Shown: positions 36,511 to 47,375 of the stretch, one piece after another
Position numbering within the stretch: the stretch's first letter is position 1
Layout of the letters: each line of letters starts with the position of its first letter
Source of the DNA: Paguma larvata
Taxonomy: Eukaryota > Chordata > Mammalia > Carnivora > Viverridae
Assembly: GCA_030068075.1 (NCBI GenBank)
Contig: CM057826.1
Location: 97,391,804 to 97,455,803, forward strand
Direction: 5' to 3'
Length of the DNA stretch: 64,000 bases
Notes under the pieces: generated by a model
Told to the model about the DNA's origin: nothing
Database searches by the model: none
The model's input: only the letters and a program-made list of their open reading frames with translations
Made by a program: the position numbers and the translations under genes

Positions 36511-37254
36511 TGAATACTTTGGGTCAACTGCATCTCTGGGCCACTAAAAATTTTACCGTAGTGTTATGCCGTCATTTTACTAGAGCATTTGCTGTATCAG
36601 AAGAGCAAAGAAAGCCAGTGACCTTCAGTATCGTGGAGTCATTTGGGCCTTACAGTTTTTACTAAAATTGCAGGGCATTTAATTTCTTTTATAACTACAT
36701 ATATTTTTTCCTGATCTTTTTCTGTTGACCTGTACGTCCTTGATCTGTGGGTCCCCAAATTCTTAATTTCCACCAATTTAATCTCTTAAAGAAGAAAATT
36801 TAAAAGGTCCTGTGGAATGCTTTGGGCTCCACACTTTCATTTTCTATTTATGGATTTATGGTTCTCTGGGAAGGAGACATATCTTGCCTTTTGAATATGG
36901 TCTGTCTTCCTATTTTGACTTCACAGTTCTCCATCAGCAACCGAGAGAATTTGTGCCACTAGGAACCCAAATTAGTTCACATGTCTGTTCCAACTAGCTT
37001 TGGACTGAAAAACACCAGATTTCCCCTCAACATTCTTTATACTTAGCCTGTAGCTGGACAACCTGAAATAGTAAGTTTTCCTAAGAATTGTGTCACAGAC
37101 AGCTTTCTGGATCATCAGGGATAAGAAAGAAAAACAAGGTAAGGAATTTTAAATACAAATGTAAGGAGTCATTGGAGTCATAGATTTGAGATGTTTGGAG
37201 ATCTTAGAAACATGGAATTTGGAATGAAAATGGTCTTTTGATAAGACACAAACC

Positions 37255-37370
37255 GACTCCCTTGTTTTATGGGCAAGACCCAGAAGGGTCACGTGTGCCA
37301 ACTAGCTAGGGAGTAGCAGTGCTAAAATGCAGGTTTCCTTACTCCTGGTCCAGAGTCTTTCTTTTCCTTC
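37255..37370 (-). mobile_element. MIR SINE fragment, antisense
   Basis: CCTTGTTTTATGGGCAAGACC, CAACTAGCTAGGGAGTAGCAG and CTTACTCCTGGTCCAGAGTC fit the reversed MIR. Confidence 0.6.
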
Positions 37371-38864
37371 TACACTATTTCTTTTTCTTATCTAACTGGA
37401 GGAAGAATTTTACCTAGGACATTCATATGTTATTAATTCCAGAAGTCACTTTAGCGATCAGATGTGTTGGAGTGACTTGCTCAGGGTTACTAATCACAGG
37501 GCACAGTTGGCATGCTTTCTCCTTGCTAAAGATGGCTCTCTCTTCCAACTCACCCTGGCATCCCCCACTAGGGATGGTCCCAGTCCTCAGAGCAGGTGGG
37601 AACATTTTCAAAGTGTCAGACTGTGGTGGTTTCCTTCAGAAGTGAAGCGATAAGAGACTCCCTGCTGCCAGAGCTCTGAGAAAATGTTAATCTGTCCTGT
37701 AAGGTAGTCTAACCCTGCACCTTGTGTCTTACTGAAAATAATCCTCATGGTCCCATTGGTTTTGTGACTTGTGGAATAGTGTGTATATTCAGAATAGGTG
37801 TATTTATATTCTTCAAGTAGCTTTCCTGCTGCGTAAGCTGGTTCTTTTATTTATAAGCTCAGTATTTATAAAGAATACTGGTGCACACTAGTTTGAGATG
37901 GGGGTTTTACTGTAGGAACTGAGACAGTTCCAAAGACTGAGACAGCCTGAGGAACTGGTCAGCTCCAGGGACCTATTGCTCTCTCTATCCCTTTCTTATA
38001 GCTTCTTGCTTCTGCTTGTACTTCTGTTCAGTTCTCCTCTCTCTACTAAATTGGCTGATTCTGCTTATCAGACGTTTCTGAACTTTCTTAACTCCGGCTT
38101 GCTCATGGCTTTTGCTTGCCATGTCCCTGACTCTCCCTCAGAGCATCTTCACTGGTTCTGCTCTTGTTGCTGTGGGTCCATTCCTCCTATGTTTCCTAGT
38201 TCTAATTCTTGAAAGACAGGGAATCTGACTGACTTAGCTCATAGTTTTGCACTAGACCACAAGTCATAGTTAGCCTCAAGACTATGGGATTGGCTGCCCC
38301 TCGGTCAGGTGCCCACCCCTGCGCCAATCAGATGTGCACAAGAGGGGTTCCATCACATGGCACTGACTGCCAATTTAGGGTCTGTTAACGGGTCAATTTC
38401 TTTCAAAGGGGCTGAGGAATCATAAACACATCTAATGCCTCTGCTTCTTTTTAAGATTCAAGTATCATGGAACTGAATCTGTTAATTGGCATCTTTTGTC
38501 AATTTTTAAGGAATTAGAAAACTGTGTTATTCAGGAATTCTTTCAACTATCTAACAGTGAGTTCTGGCAATACTGTGATTTCCCAACTATGGACTGGTTG
38601 ACTCTTTTCCAAGTACTTGCATTGGGTTCACTCCCTTGAAACTGAAATTTCAGTGTGTCATTGCCAGAAAATGAACCCATGTGCCTTGGCCTCTGAGTTT
38701 TGTCCTGAGAGGGTCTTGTAATTTTTACATTCCTGACCTGGCCCATTCCTGATGATTAACTTTACTGCACCTGAATCTTATTCTCAAAGGTAAACTTTAT
38801 TTTGTGGCCCATTTGATAGGAATTAGGACCTTGGGAGGGTGTGTGGGGTTGGGTATATATGCAG
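37371..38864. other. Mostly unique DNA
   Basis: 38290-38360 (CTGCCCCTCGGTCAGGTGCCC, GCCAATCAGATGTGCACAAG) looks like an old interspersed repeat of uncertain type. There is no gene. Confidence 0.35.
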
Positions 38865-39035
38865 AAAAAAGGAATTAACCTTTACTGAGCATCTATGAAG
38901 AACATGATGTGAAGATCCTCATTTTGTAGTTGAGGAAACAGAAGTTCCGATAAGGCACCTGCCTAACGACACACAGCAAGCAAGTAGTGGGGCTAAAATT
39001 TAACCCAGATCTACCTAATTCCGAATCCCACTTTT
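38865..39035 (-). mobile_element. MIR SINE, antisense
   Basis: CTCATTTTGTAGTTGAGGAAA, ACGACACACAGCAAGCAAGT, AGTGGGGCTAAAATTTAACC and CAGATCTACCTAATTCC follow the reversed MIR. Confidence 0.8.
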
Positions 39036-39059
39036 TGCATCAGGCCTTGGAGTTGGGTG

Positions 39060-39410
39060 TTGAGGAGTGGGGTAGGAAGAGGAGGCTCTTCCAGGTGAAG
39101 AGGATAAAGACCATCACAGGTAAAGGTATAGAGGCAGGCAAATAGGAAGTGATGCAGAGACTCTTGACAGGAATGGCAGATTCCTGCAGGAGAGAGAGGG
39201 AGATTAAATGTCAGAGGCAGCCAGATTCTTGCACAATATAAAGGCCAGCCTAGGGTGTAACTGACATTTTTGGAGGCCTTGGGGAGTCACTAAAGACGAA
39301 GCATGACATGACCAAAGCAGCTGTTTAGATTAGAAGGATTAGTCTGGAGACAGGTGTCAGAAGGATTGGAGTAGGAAAAGAGTGGAGGTGATTTAGGCAT
39401 GCAGAGCTTT
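39060..39410 (-). mobile_element. L2 LINE fragment, antisense
   Basis: AAAGGTATAGAGGCAGGCAAA, GGAGTCACTAAAGACGAAGC and TTAGTCTGGAGACAGGTG resemble the reversed L2 body also seen at 47040-47375 and 55700-56230. Confidence 0.55.
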
Positions 39411-42111
39411 GGTAGGTCCCTGTAATCTTAGAGCATGTCTCACAGCTGGCTTCATCATCGGAAGCAGGGACCCCTCTCAAGTCTTCTACCTCCTCGTCTT
39501 CTCTGTGACAATCACAAGCTTGAAACTGTCAGTCCTCTGGGAACTGTGTTTTCCTATAAAGCATCACCGTTGATGGAGAGAAATGGTATTCATTTCTCAT
39601 AATGTATCCAATTTGAAGCTTCCAAGTGTGGTATTTTTTTATTATTATTTTTAAAAACAGAACTGCTCCAAAGGGTAGTGAGCACTGGGAAGCTGAGACT
39701 GTGGTCTAAATTTCCCCTGAAAGTCTTAACCACTGGTGAGATTTTGTATATGTATCAATCATATCATTTCCATCCTTGTTCTCTGTTCCTGTCACTCCAA
39801 GTGTGAGAAGAGATGGATGACTGAGATAAAGGAGAAGTTCCTAGGACTTTACCTTCTATTTCTCCTTTTTCTTTTCTATAGTAAAATTACCATGAAATTG
39901 CTTACAAGAAGTTGCGGCAATCCGGCTAAGCTATTCGTGGATTTGTCTTGAGAAGAGTGAAAATCGGTAAATTTTATTTTCTTCCCTGCATTTTGCAGCT
40001 ATTGAGGCTATTTATTTAATTTGGGCATGCCAAACAACATAAATAATGTTGGCACTGAAACAAGTCTTCCTGTCACTAGAGAGTAAGTATCAAGTTTGGA
40101 GATGAGTTGGTTTGTCAGCTTTAGTGCTGAGAAGACTAAAGAAGAGAGAGTTTAACCCCTAGATCCTGAGGGGTTGTGTAATAATAATATAAGGTGGAAT
40201 CCCAGTGGATAAAAATGGTGACAGGTTGACCTGCCTTTTCCTTTTATCCCAGGCTAACCTTGGAGTCTATCTTCCTTGAAATAGCTCAAGTCCTAAAACA
40301 AACTTAAAACCTTGACAAAACAGAGGAAGAAGTCCTCTGTGCAAAAGTTAAACTGGTGATTCCTCCCACTTAATGAAATATTAATGAAACCAAATAAAAA
40401 CCTTAACTGGCTGCCCTCAATATGTACCACACTATGCTACCAACACTGAATAATCTTTCCTTAAATTTAGGGACAGAGAAATTTTGTCCTGTCATAGTAC
40501 TAGTCAGTATTGAAGCAGAGCTAAGTTGTTAAGATTTTAAATTCTATTTAACAACTCCAAGGACACACTCTTTACCCAGTGGTTTCTCTGATGAGTGCTG
40601 AAGTCAACTTATGTATTGTCTAGTGCTTAAAGCATAGGCCATTAGATATTTCAGACAATACAAGACCCATGGATTCCTTAAAAAGCTGCATTTTCTGGGG
40701 ACTCTATGGATGTGAAAGCAGGCCCTGGCCATCAAGTCATGAGACTTTGCTGTCAGACATGGGAGAAGCCCAGATGCTGGGTGACCCTTAAACTAACTCC
40801 TTAATCTGGTGGCTAGAATCACCATGTCCTCCTCTTGATCCCATCATACATAGATCGGGTGGATATAAGGGTTAAAAGTTTTAGGAAGCAATAGGGAAAA
40901 ATAGGATCTATTCAACATAATGGAATTGGTCCAGGCAAGCTTTGTGTACAGTTCTGTTGGTATCTAGTCCTAATCCAGGGCGGTCGTGATGGTCATATCT
41001 ATATGGTTTGTGTCTGTAGGAATTCCAGGAACCAGGGCAGGCTGGCCATGGTAGATCTGCTGATCTCCTGAACAATGAGTGGAGACTGGGTCTGTGCCAT
41101 CCACTCAGCAGGAAGAGGGATTCCAAGTGGGCAAAGAATTCTCTGATGTGAAGGAGGGCTCATATTCCCTTTGAGACATGGATTTTTCATAATCAAGGAA
41201 TGCTTCTGAGTACAACAGGGAGTTGAGTCTTCCTACCCAGGGACCAAGTAAATTCCTGTACAGCGGCTGCCTCAAGGGGTCTTCAATGTCTGTGGTCACT
41301 TAAGGGTCAGACAATTCAGTTATCTGAAAAAGTTGTATTTGCTTGGGGTGGGGGCTAGCGTACAAACCTTCTAGTTTTGAGAGAAACTGAGCAGAGCAGG
41401 GACTACAGAAGAATTGGAGATGGCAGGAAAGAATGAAAGCCTTTGATGAGAAATGAAACAGTCTAACAGCACTGGCAAATCCTTCAAGATACCAAGGATC
41501 ACTGAGGAAGGGAAGGACTTGGGTTGAGTTACAGTAACACAACCATGTGAAAAATCAGAGCCAAATACCTTCCCGCCCATCATCCAAGCTTTAAATATCG
41601 CCAAGGCCTGTGTAGCCCAAAAAATGAGGGTTTCTCAATATTCAGTGAAATGTTGGCCCCTTTAAAGTCATTGCCATTTTCATCCAAGTTTTGTGGTATA
41701 AAAGGATTGAGAAAGTGGACACAAAGGACTGGTGTTGGTGATATGCTAGCTGCAGGTGGTCTGGGAGAGAAAGGAGAGTCCAAGATTGGCTCTTGGGATC
41801 AGAATTGTCCCACTATTTAGAGAGATGATCTACATGCCTGACATGACTAAATAACATTAGACTATCCAATTCACTGTACAGTGAGAGTCAACGTCTGTCT
41901 AATGTGGCAAATAGCACCAAGGGGACCATCTCACGTTCCTCAGGTTGGTTGCTGAGAATGTCTACCTCAGTTACCTCTTCCGTTTGGGGGAAGGATAGTC
42001 CTAATTTGGTTAAAACCAGCCTTCATTACCCATTAGCTCTTGTGAACTGAGGTAGGTCAAGAACCGGGATTGACCATGTGGGACATATCTCTTTATTGAT
42101 ACTCACTCAAC
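39411..42111. other. About 2.7 kb unassigned
   Basis: Several minus-strand frames (40908-41783) follow one another but are broken by stops and frame shifts. They do not match a retroviral protein I recognise. It could be a decayed element or unique DNA. Confidence 0.35.
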
Positions 42112-42835
42112 CATTTACAATGGCAGTGTATTGTTTACTTATTGCTCTGTAACAAATTACCCCAAAACCTACCAGCTTAAAACAACAATAAGGTGGGGCG
42201 CCTGGGTGGCTCAGTCAGTTAAGCATCCAATGTCAGTTCCGGTCATGATCTCAGAGCTTGTGAGTTCAAACCCTGCATCAGGCTCTATGCTGATAGCTCA
42301 GAGCCTAGAGCCTGCTTCAGATTCTGTGTCTCCTTCTCTCTCTGTCCCTCTCCCATTTGAGTTCTGTTTCTCTTTCTCTCTCTTAAAAGTAAATAAACGT
42401 TTAAAATTTAAAAAAAAATCCACAACAGTTAAGAATTTATTTCACACAATTTCTGTGGGTCAGGAATCCATGACCTGCTTAACAGGGGATTTCTGGCTCA
42501 AAGTCTCCTTGAGGTTGTAGTCAAGATGTTGGCTAGGGCTGCATCATCTGAAGGACTGACTGGGGCTGGAGGATCAGAGTCCAAGATGGCACGCTCATAC
42601 GAATGGTGACTTGATGCTGGCTGTTGGTAGGAAGTCTAGTTCTTCACCACATGGACTTCTCCATAGGGCTGCTTGAAGTATCTTCATGGTATGGTGTCTT
42701 GCTCCCCCCACCCCTCTGCCCAGAGCAGATGGTCTGAGAGAGAACAAGGTAGAAGGCTCAATAATTTTTATGACCTAGTCTCATAAGCCACTCTGTCAAT
42801 CCTCCAATGTCCTATTGGTCACACAGTTTGCTCTA
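42112..42835 (-). mobile_element. MaLR LTR (MLT1 group), split by a SINE
   Basis: The left part has TTACTTATTGCTCTGTAACAA, ATTACCCCAAAACC and AGCTTAAAACAACAATA. The right part has TTATTTCACACAATTTCTGTG, GGGTCAGGAATCCATGACC, GGCTAGGGCTGCATCATCTG, AAGGACTGACTGGGGCTGG and ACTTCTCCATAGGGCTGC. All match the reverse of MLT1. A SINE lies at 42180-42430. Confidence 0.88.
42180..42430 (+). mobile_element. Can-SINE inserted in a MaLR LTR
   Basis: The head GGGGCGCCTGGGTGGCTCAG starts near 42196 and the tail ends near 42418. The flanks share the diverged motif ACAACA. The LTR resumes on the right at about 42420, matching the left half at 42115-42190. Confidence 0.93.
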
Positions 42836-42894
42836 TTCAGTGTGAGATGGAACTGTGGATACCAGCAGGTGAAAGTCACTGAGAGGCAACTTGA

Positions 42895-43045
42895 GCTACC
42901 CTCTACTGAGAGCTTACTGTGAGACAGGCACCTTGCCAAGCATTTTACATACAATAACCCTGAAGGGATATTTCTTATCATCCCCATTTTATAGATGAAG
43001 AAACTGAGGCTTTGAAGAGGTAAATGACTTTTGCAAGGTTTTTCC
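42895..43045 (-). mobile_element. MIR SINE, antisense
   Basis: ATCATCCCCATTTTATAGATG, AAGAAACTGAGGCTTTGAAG and AGGTAAATGACTTTTGCAAGG follow the reversed MIR. Confidence 0.85.
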
Positions 43046-43097
43046 ATGCCCACCTTGCCCGTGATTTGCACTTCTAAAGAATAAATTTCATGCCACA

Positions 43098-43195
43098 CTT
43101 TTCTTTCACCACACAAGCACTGAGTGCCTACTATGAAACAGGCTCTGTATTAGGATCTAGGAATCCAAGAACAGCAAGACCAGGCTCTGAGGCAT
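43098..43195 (-). mobile_element. L2 3'-end fragment, antisense
   Basis: GCACTGAGTGCCTACTATGAA, ACAGGCTCTGTATTAGGATC and AGAACAGCAAGACCAGG fit the reversed L2 tail. Confidence 0.65.
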
Positions 43196-43198
43196 GTG

Positions 43199-43435
43199 AA
43201 AGAGTTACATGTGGGGTGCTTGGGTGGCTCAGTAGGTTGAGCGTCCAACTCTTGGTTTCGGCTCAGGTCATGAGCTCACAGTTTGTGAGTTCCAGTCCTG
43301 CATCGGGCTCTGTGCTGACAGTGTGGAGCCCACTTGGGATTTTTCTCCCTCTCTCTCTGCCCCTCCCCTGCTCAGTCTCCCTGTCTCTCAAAATAAATAA
43401 ACTTAAAAAAATTTTTTTTTAAAAAGAGTTACATG
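43199..43435 (+). mobile_element. Can-SINE with perfect 13-base duplication
   Basis: AAAGAGTTACATG lies at 43199-43211 and 43423-43435. The body has the head GTGGGGTGCTTGGGTGGCTC, the B box GTTCCAGTCC and the tail AATAAATAAACTT followed by A and T runs. Confidence 0.95.
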
Positions 43436-43689
43436 CACAAAGATAGCACTGTATTTAAGGTATGGTGGGGCTCAACCAAGAAAGTACTCAGTATTTCGTG
43501 GCTTGGAATATCCTTCTTGTAGGCCTGATACTTGATATGCATCTTAAAAGAGATGAGACACTTTCTCAACTATGAATGCAGGCCTGAGAATAGGAGTGGG
43601 ACTTCCGCTGATTCTTACAGAGGGTTACCATCTTCAACTCCGAGCTTTTGGTGTATGTTTGGTGAAGCCGGACGACACTTGATAATATG

Positions 43690-43885
43690 CTCTAGCGAAT
43701 GGAGCCATGGGGTTCCAGAATCAGGACACAGATTGTACACCTTGTTTTTTCCACTAACCCCCTAAGTGACCTCTGGGAAATTATTCAAGTACATACGTCT
43801 TGACTCTAGTTTTTGTTAAATGGGCATAAAGTTATCTTTCCCTACATCATGGGGGAGAGAGAGTAGTGATGACAATCAAAAAAGT
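43690..43885 (+). mobile_element. MIR SINE, diverged
   Basis: CCAGAATCAGGACACAGATTG, CCCTAAGTGACCTCTGGG and GTTAAATGGGCATAAAGTTA fit MIR order. Confidence 0.55.
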
Positions 43886-45089
43886 TAAAAGATGCAGAAT
43901 TAGAAAGTTCAAAGTTCTGCTTTCAAGAAGACTGAAGTCATCATGAGCTGGTTCTTCTGTAACGTATTTCTTACCACTGCCACCCTGTCCTGTCCCCGCC
44001 ATACAGACACAGAGAGGCTGTCATTTTTACTTCATTTTCACAGTTTACAGTTAGCCAGGGTGGGGGGGGGGGAATAGCTCCTGAGGATGTTTGATGTAAC
44101 AGACTACCTCTGAAACACTTTACAGACACTTCAATTGTCCATCTGAAGCCATGTTGCTGAAAATGTTGGATGATGAACAGAGAGAAAGAAATATGTTTGT
44201 AACTGTGACATCATTTGTGCTTTGTGTAGCTTTCAGGACTAGGTAGATGACACGTTCTGATGTTCACTGTTGCCATGCATTTCATTTTCTGAGAAGTCAA
44301 GCACATTCATTTCTGATATGATAATCCTGTGGTTTACTATTATTATTGCATAAGCAGATGAGCAATATTTTCTTGTGAACAGTCCTTTCATACATATGTT
44401 GACCACAGAGAGATGCTGACTATTCTTACCCTGAACTGGATGCTCATGGAGTAGTATTCTAGATAAAGGTCACCACTACTTTCCCATATATACCCTGGGC
44501 CTTGGGGAGTACAAAATCCCTCAGAAATAACAATTATTTCATATACGCATGAATCTGGTAACATTATTCCTACGAATAATAAAACAGGATATTGATCTCT
44601 TTTAAAATCATGTCACCTTCATTCCATTATGCTCTCTGCTCCTTTTCTTGCCCTGGGCCTTAGGAACCTAGCCCTACACTTTTAGGCTCTCTCTTATCAC
44701 TGCACAAAAGTGTCAGATTGATACAATGTTGTGACATTGTATACACCCCAAAGGATGGTGGTAAGCCTGCTCCCATACACATCATGTTTTGGAAATATTT
44801 TCTCTCTTCTGCCCAAGGAGGCTCAGGCAATTCTGGGTTGAAATCTGGCAACTTTGGATTGGGAAGTGAAGATCACCTCGTTCTATGGAAAGTGAAAGAG
44901 GAATTGAAGCAAGGAAGCTGAAGCTCTTCATTTGGTTCCAGAATATCTACTTGCCCCTCTCCCTTGAACACTCCAAATACCAGTGGTCAAGGCGTTGTGC
45001 CTGGCACAACGCTTCACTGTGGTTAGAAGAAGACATGTGTTAAGTATTAAGAGCCCATCATATTCTTCAGCAATGATTCTTATGTTTTT
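43886..45089. other. Unique DNA with a palindrome
   Basis: A run of 12 G lies near 44062-44072, and the palindrome at 44992-45012. No exon is supported. Confidence 0.45.
44992..45012. repeat. Near-perfect 21-base palindrome
   Basis: GCGTTGTGCC, a single T, then GGCACAACGC: two 10-base arms that are exact reverse complements, with one CpG per arm. The flanking sequence is unique. Confidence 0.9.
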
Positions 45090-45480
45090 TTAAATTAACA
45101 TACAGTAAAATTAAGCTTTATGACATGCAGTTTTATGAGTTTTAATATATGTATGGATTCAAGTAACAATCACCACAATCGGGATACATAACAGTTTTGT
45201 CACCCCCAAAACTCTTATGCTATCCCCTTGTGGTCACACTCCCCCTACTACTCTAAGCCCTTGTAACCACTAATCTGTGCTCACTATAGTTTTGCCTTTT
45301 CCAGAAAGACATATACATGAAATCAGGCAGTATGTAACCTTTTGAGACTGTCTTCTTCCCCTCAGCATCATGTCTTTGAGGCTCATCCACGTTGCTGCAT
45401 TTATCAGAAGCTTATTCCTTGTTATTGTTGATTGCTGAGTAGGGTTCTATTGTCCCAATGCACACTTAACTTAGCACATT
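45090..45480 (-). mobile_element. L1 LINE fragment, antisense
   Basis: TTAACATACAGTAAAATTAAG, AATCACCACAATCGGGATAC, GAGGCTCATCCACGTTGCTG and TGATTGCTGAGTAGGGTTC are reversed L1 3' phrases. Confidence 0.75.
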
Positions 45481-45684
45481 TCAGTATGGCACAGGCCCCA
45501 GAAGCCCTTCCCCTAGAAGAAATGGCGCTTGGGTAACCAAGTGAAGAAGTACTTAATGTTTATTTTTCTAATTCTATAGTTACTTGTCACAATCATGCTG
45601 GGTGATTATCTGGAGATAAAAAAGAATAGGCATTTTTTATTCCAGAGACCCAGGTTGCCCAGTGTGGGTTACTGGCACCATCTA

Positions 45685-45897
45685 ATGCAGTGGTAACCAA
45701 CAGAGGGATATTGCCCCCCAGGGGACATTTAGTGGGATCTGGAGACAATTTGATTGTCACACTGTGGGAGTGCTACTGGCATCTAGTGTGTACGGGCCAG
45801 GGATGCTATTAAACATCCTACAATGCACAGGATACCTCCGCAACAAAAATTATTGGTCCAAATTTCATTAGTACCAAGGTTGAGAAATCTTGGTATA
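45685..45897 (+). mobile_element. MER5A-type DNA transposon (hAT-Charlie)
   Basis: It is nearly complete: GCAGTGGTAACCAAC at the start, then GCCCCCCAGGGGACATTTAG, TGCTACTGGCATCTAGTGTG, AAACATCCTACAATGCACAG and AAGGTTGAGAAATCTTGG at the end. Confidence 0.92.
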
Positions 45898-46129
45898 ATG
45901 TATCCCAGACATCTCTTTAAAAAATGCCTTTAGTGTGTTTTCGGTTGGGCCAAAAACATCAGCAGGAGAATAGTAGGTTTTTTGAAGAGAATCATTATTT
46001 TTCTCCAAATTTTAAATAGTAACCAAGGAAATAAGAGTCAGAAAGATGAAGAGAGTGATTATTCAAACCTATAAAGAAATTGTTCAAACCCTCTTCGAAC
46101 AACTCTCACATACATACAAACTACGGATC

Positions 46130-46293
46130 CCCAGACGACTGTGGGTGCCTATCTCTGGACCAATACATGTCCTACCATCTGTCTGAAATGCCCTTCACAA
46201 TTCTCTTAGCTTGGAGAACTCATCCCTAGGGACCACTATCTTTGGATGCCCTGGTCAGGTATCTGTCTTTCTGGCTCCCAAAACGACTGTCAT
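46130..46293 (+). mobile_element. Sense L2-like piece left of the inserted L1
   Basis: CTGTCTGAAATGCCCTTCACA and ATTCTCTTAGCTTGGAGAAC are L2-like. The piece appears to continue at 46494-46600 after the inserted L1. Confidence 0.45.
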
Positions 46294-46493
46294 GAAGAAC
46301 ATGACTCAAAGAATAAGAAAGAACTGAGGGGAGAGATGGGTGTGGGAGGGGGGAGAGTGGATGATGGGCACAGAGGAGGGCACTCGTTGGATTGACCACT
46401 CGTTGGGTGTTGTATAGAAACCAATTTGACAATAAATTATTAAAAAAAATAAATAAAAATTAAATAAATAAATAAATAAAAGAAGAACATGAC
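46294..46493 (+). mobile_element. Feline L1, 5'-truncated to about 176 bases, with target-site duplication
   Basis: GGATGATGGGCACAGAGGAGG, GGGTGTTGTATAGAAACCAAT and TTGACAATAAATTATT are the cat L1 3' end, followed by an AAAT-rich tail at 46440-46481. The perfect 12-base duplication GAAGAACATGAC lies at 46294-46305 and 46482-46493. Confidence 0.93.
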
Positions 46494-46600
46494 ATTCTTC
46501 ATAGCACCATTTAATTTACTGGTCTCTCATCATTGTGCTATCCTCTGCAAGGAGTCCAAAGCCTGGCACAAGTTGGTGCTCAGTAACTACTGAATCAAGA
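46494..46600 (+). mobile_element. Sense L2 3' end, right of the inserted L1
   Basis: CAAAGCCTGGCACAAGTTGGT followed by GCTCAGTAACTACTGAATC is an L2 tail. It is the likely continuation of 46130-46293. Confidence 0.55.
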
Positions 46601-46639
46601 AAATAATTTTCCAGACACATTTGGATACTCATTCATCCA

Positions 46640-46762
46640 TATGCTCAACCATTTAACAAATATTTATCAAGTATCTACTAAGTGCCAGGTAATGTGAGTG
46701 TTGGAGATACAGGAGTTAGCAAAAGACATTAAATCTCCTGTCCTCATAGGGCTTACATTCTA
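46640..46762 (-). mobile_element. L2 3'-end fragment, antisense
   Basis: CCATTTAACAAATATTTATCA, AGTATCTACTAAGTGCCAGG and GGGCTTACATTCTAGAG are the classic reversed L2 tail. Confidence 0.85.
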
Positions 46763-46950
46763 GAGCAGTGGTTGGCAAGTTTTTTCTGTAAAGAGCCAGA
46801 ATATAAATATTTTTGGCTTCAGGGACTGTGCAGTCTCTATTGTAACTACTTAACTCTATAGTTGTAGTGTGGAAACAACCAAATATAACATGTAAATTAA
46901 CAAGAGTAGCTGTATACCAAGAAAATTTTATTTACAAAAATAGGCAAGTA
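46763..46950 (+). mobile_element. hAT-type non-autonomous DNA transposon (MER58 or MER33 type)
   Basis: GCAGTGGTTGGCAAGTTTTTT, CTGTAAAGAGCCAGAATAT and AATTTTATTTACAAAAATAGG match the well-known Charlie-group element. It is inserted in antisense L2. I am not sure of the exact name. Confidence 0.75.
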
Positions 46951-47039
46951 TGATTTAGCCCTCATAATGGAGTTTTTCAGTTTTAGAGAGAAGTCAACTA
47001 ATAAACAAATAAATATAAAATTCAAGTAATAAAAAAATA

Positions 47040-47375
47040 GGCAGAATAAGGAATAGAGAGGAGAGAGGGTGGAATTTGAAGCAGTCAGGGAAAGCATCTC
47101 TGAGGAGATGACATTTGATAAACATCTGAATAAAGCGAGGGAGTGAGCCAGAGGAATAGCCAGTGCAAAGGCCCTGAGGCAGGAATGTGCTGGGGGTCTT
47201 CTGGGACAGTAAGAGGCTTCTGCAGCAGGAAAGATGCAAGCAAGGCAGGTAAGAGTTGAGGTCACAGAGGTCAAAGGGACCAGACTGTGTTACCATGTGG
47301 ACCTGGAGTTGATTCTCAGTGTGATGAGAAGCCCATGGAGATTTTAAGAGAGGAATAACCAACAAGAAGGGGTCA
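47040..47375 (-). mobile_element. L2 LINE fragment, antisense
   Basis: TTTGATAAACATCTGAATAAA, CAGTGCAAAGGCCCTGAGGC, AGGAATGTGCTGGG and AGAAGCCCATGGAGATTTTAA are reversed L2. The frames at 46897-47482 lie here and are not genes. Confidence 0.75.
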
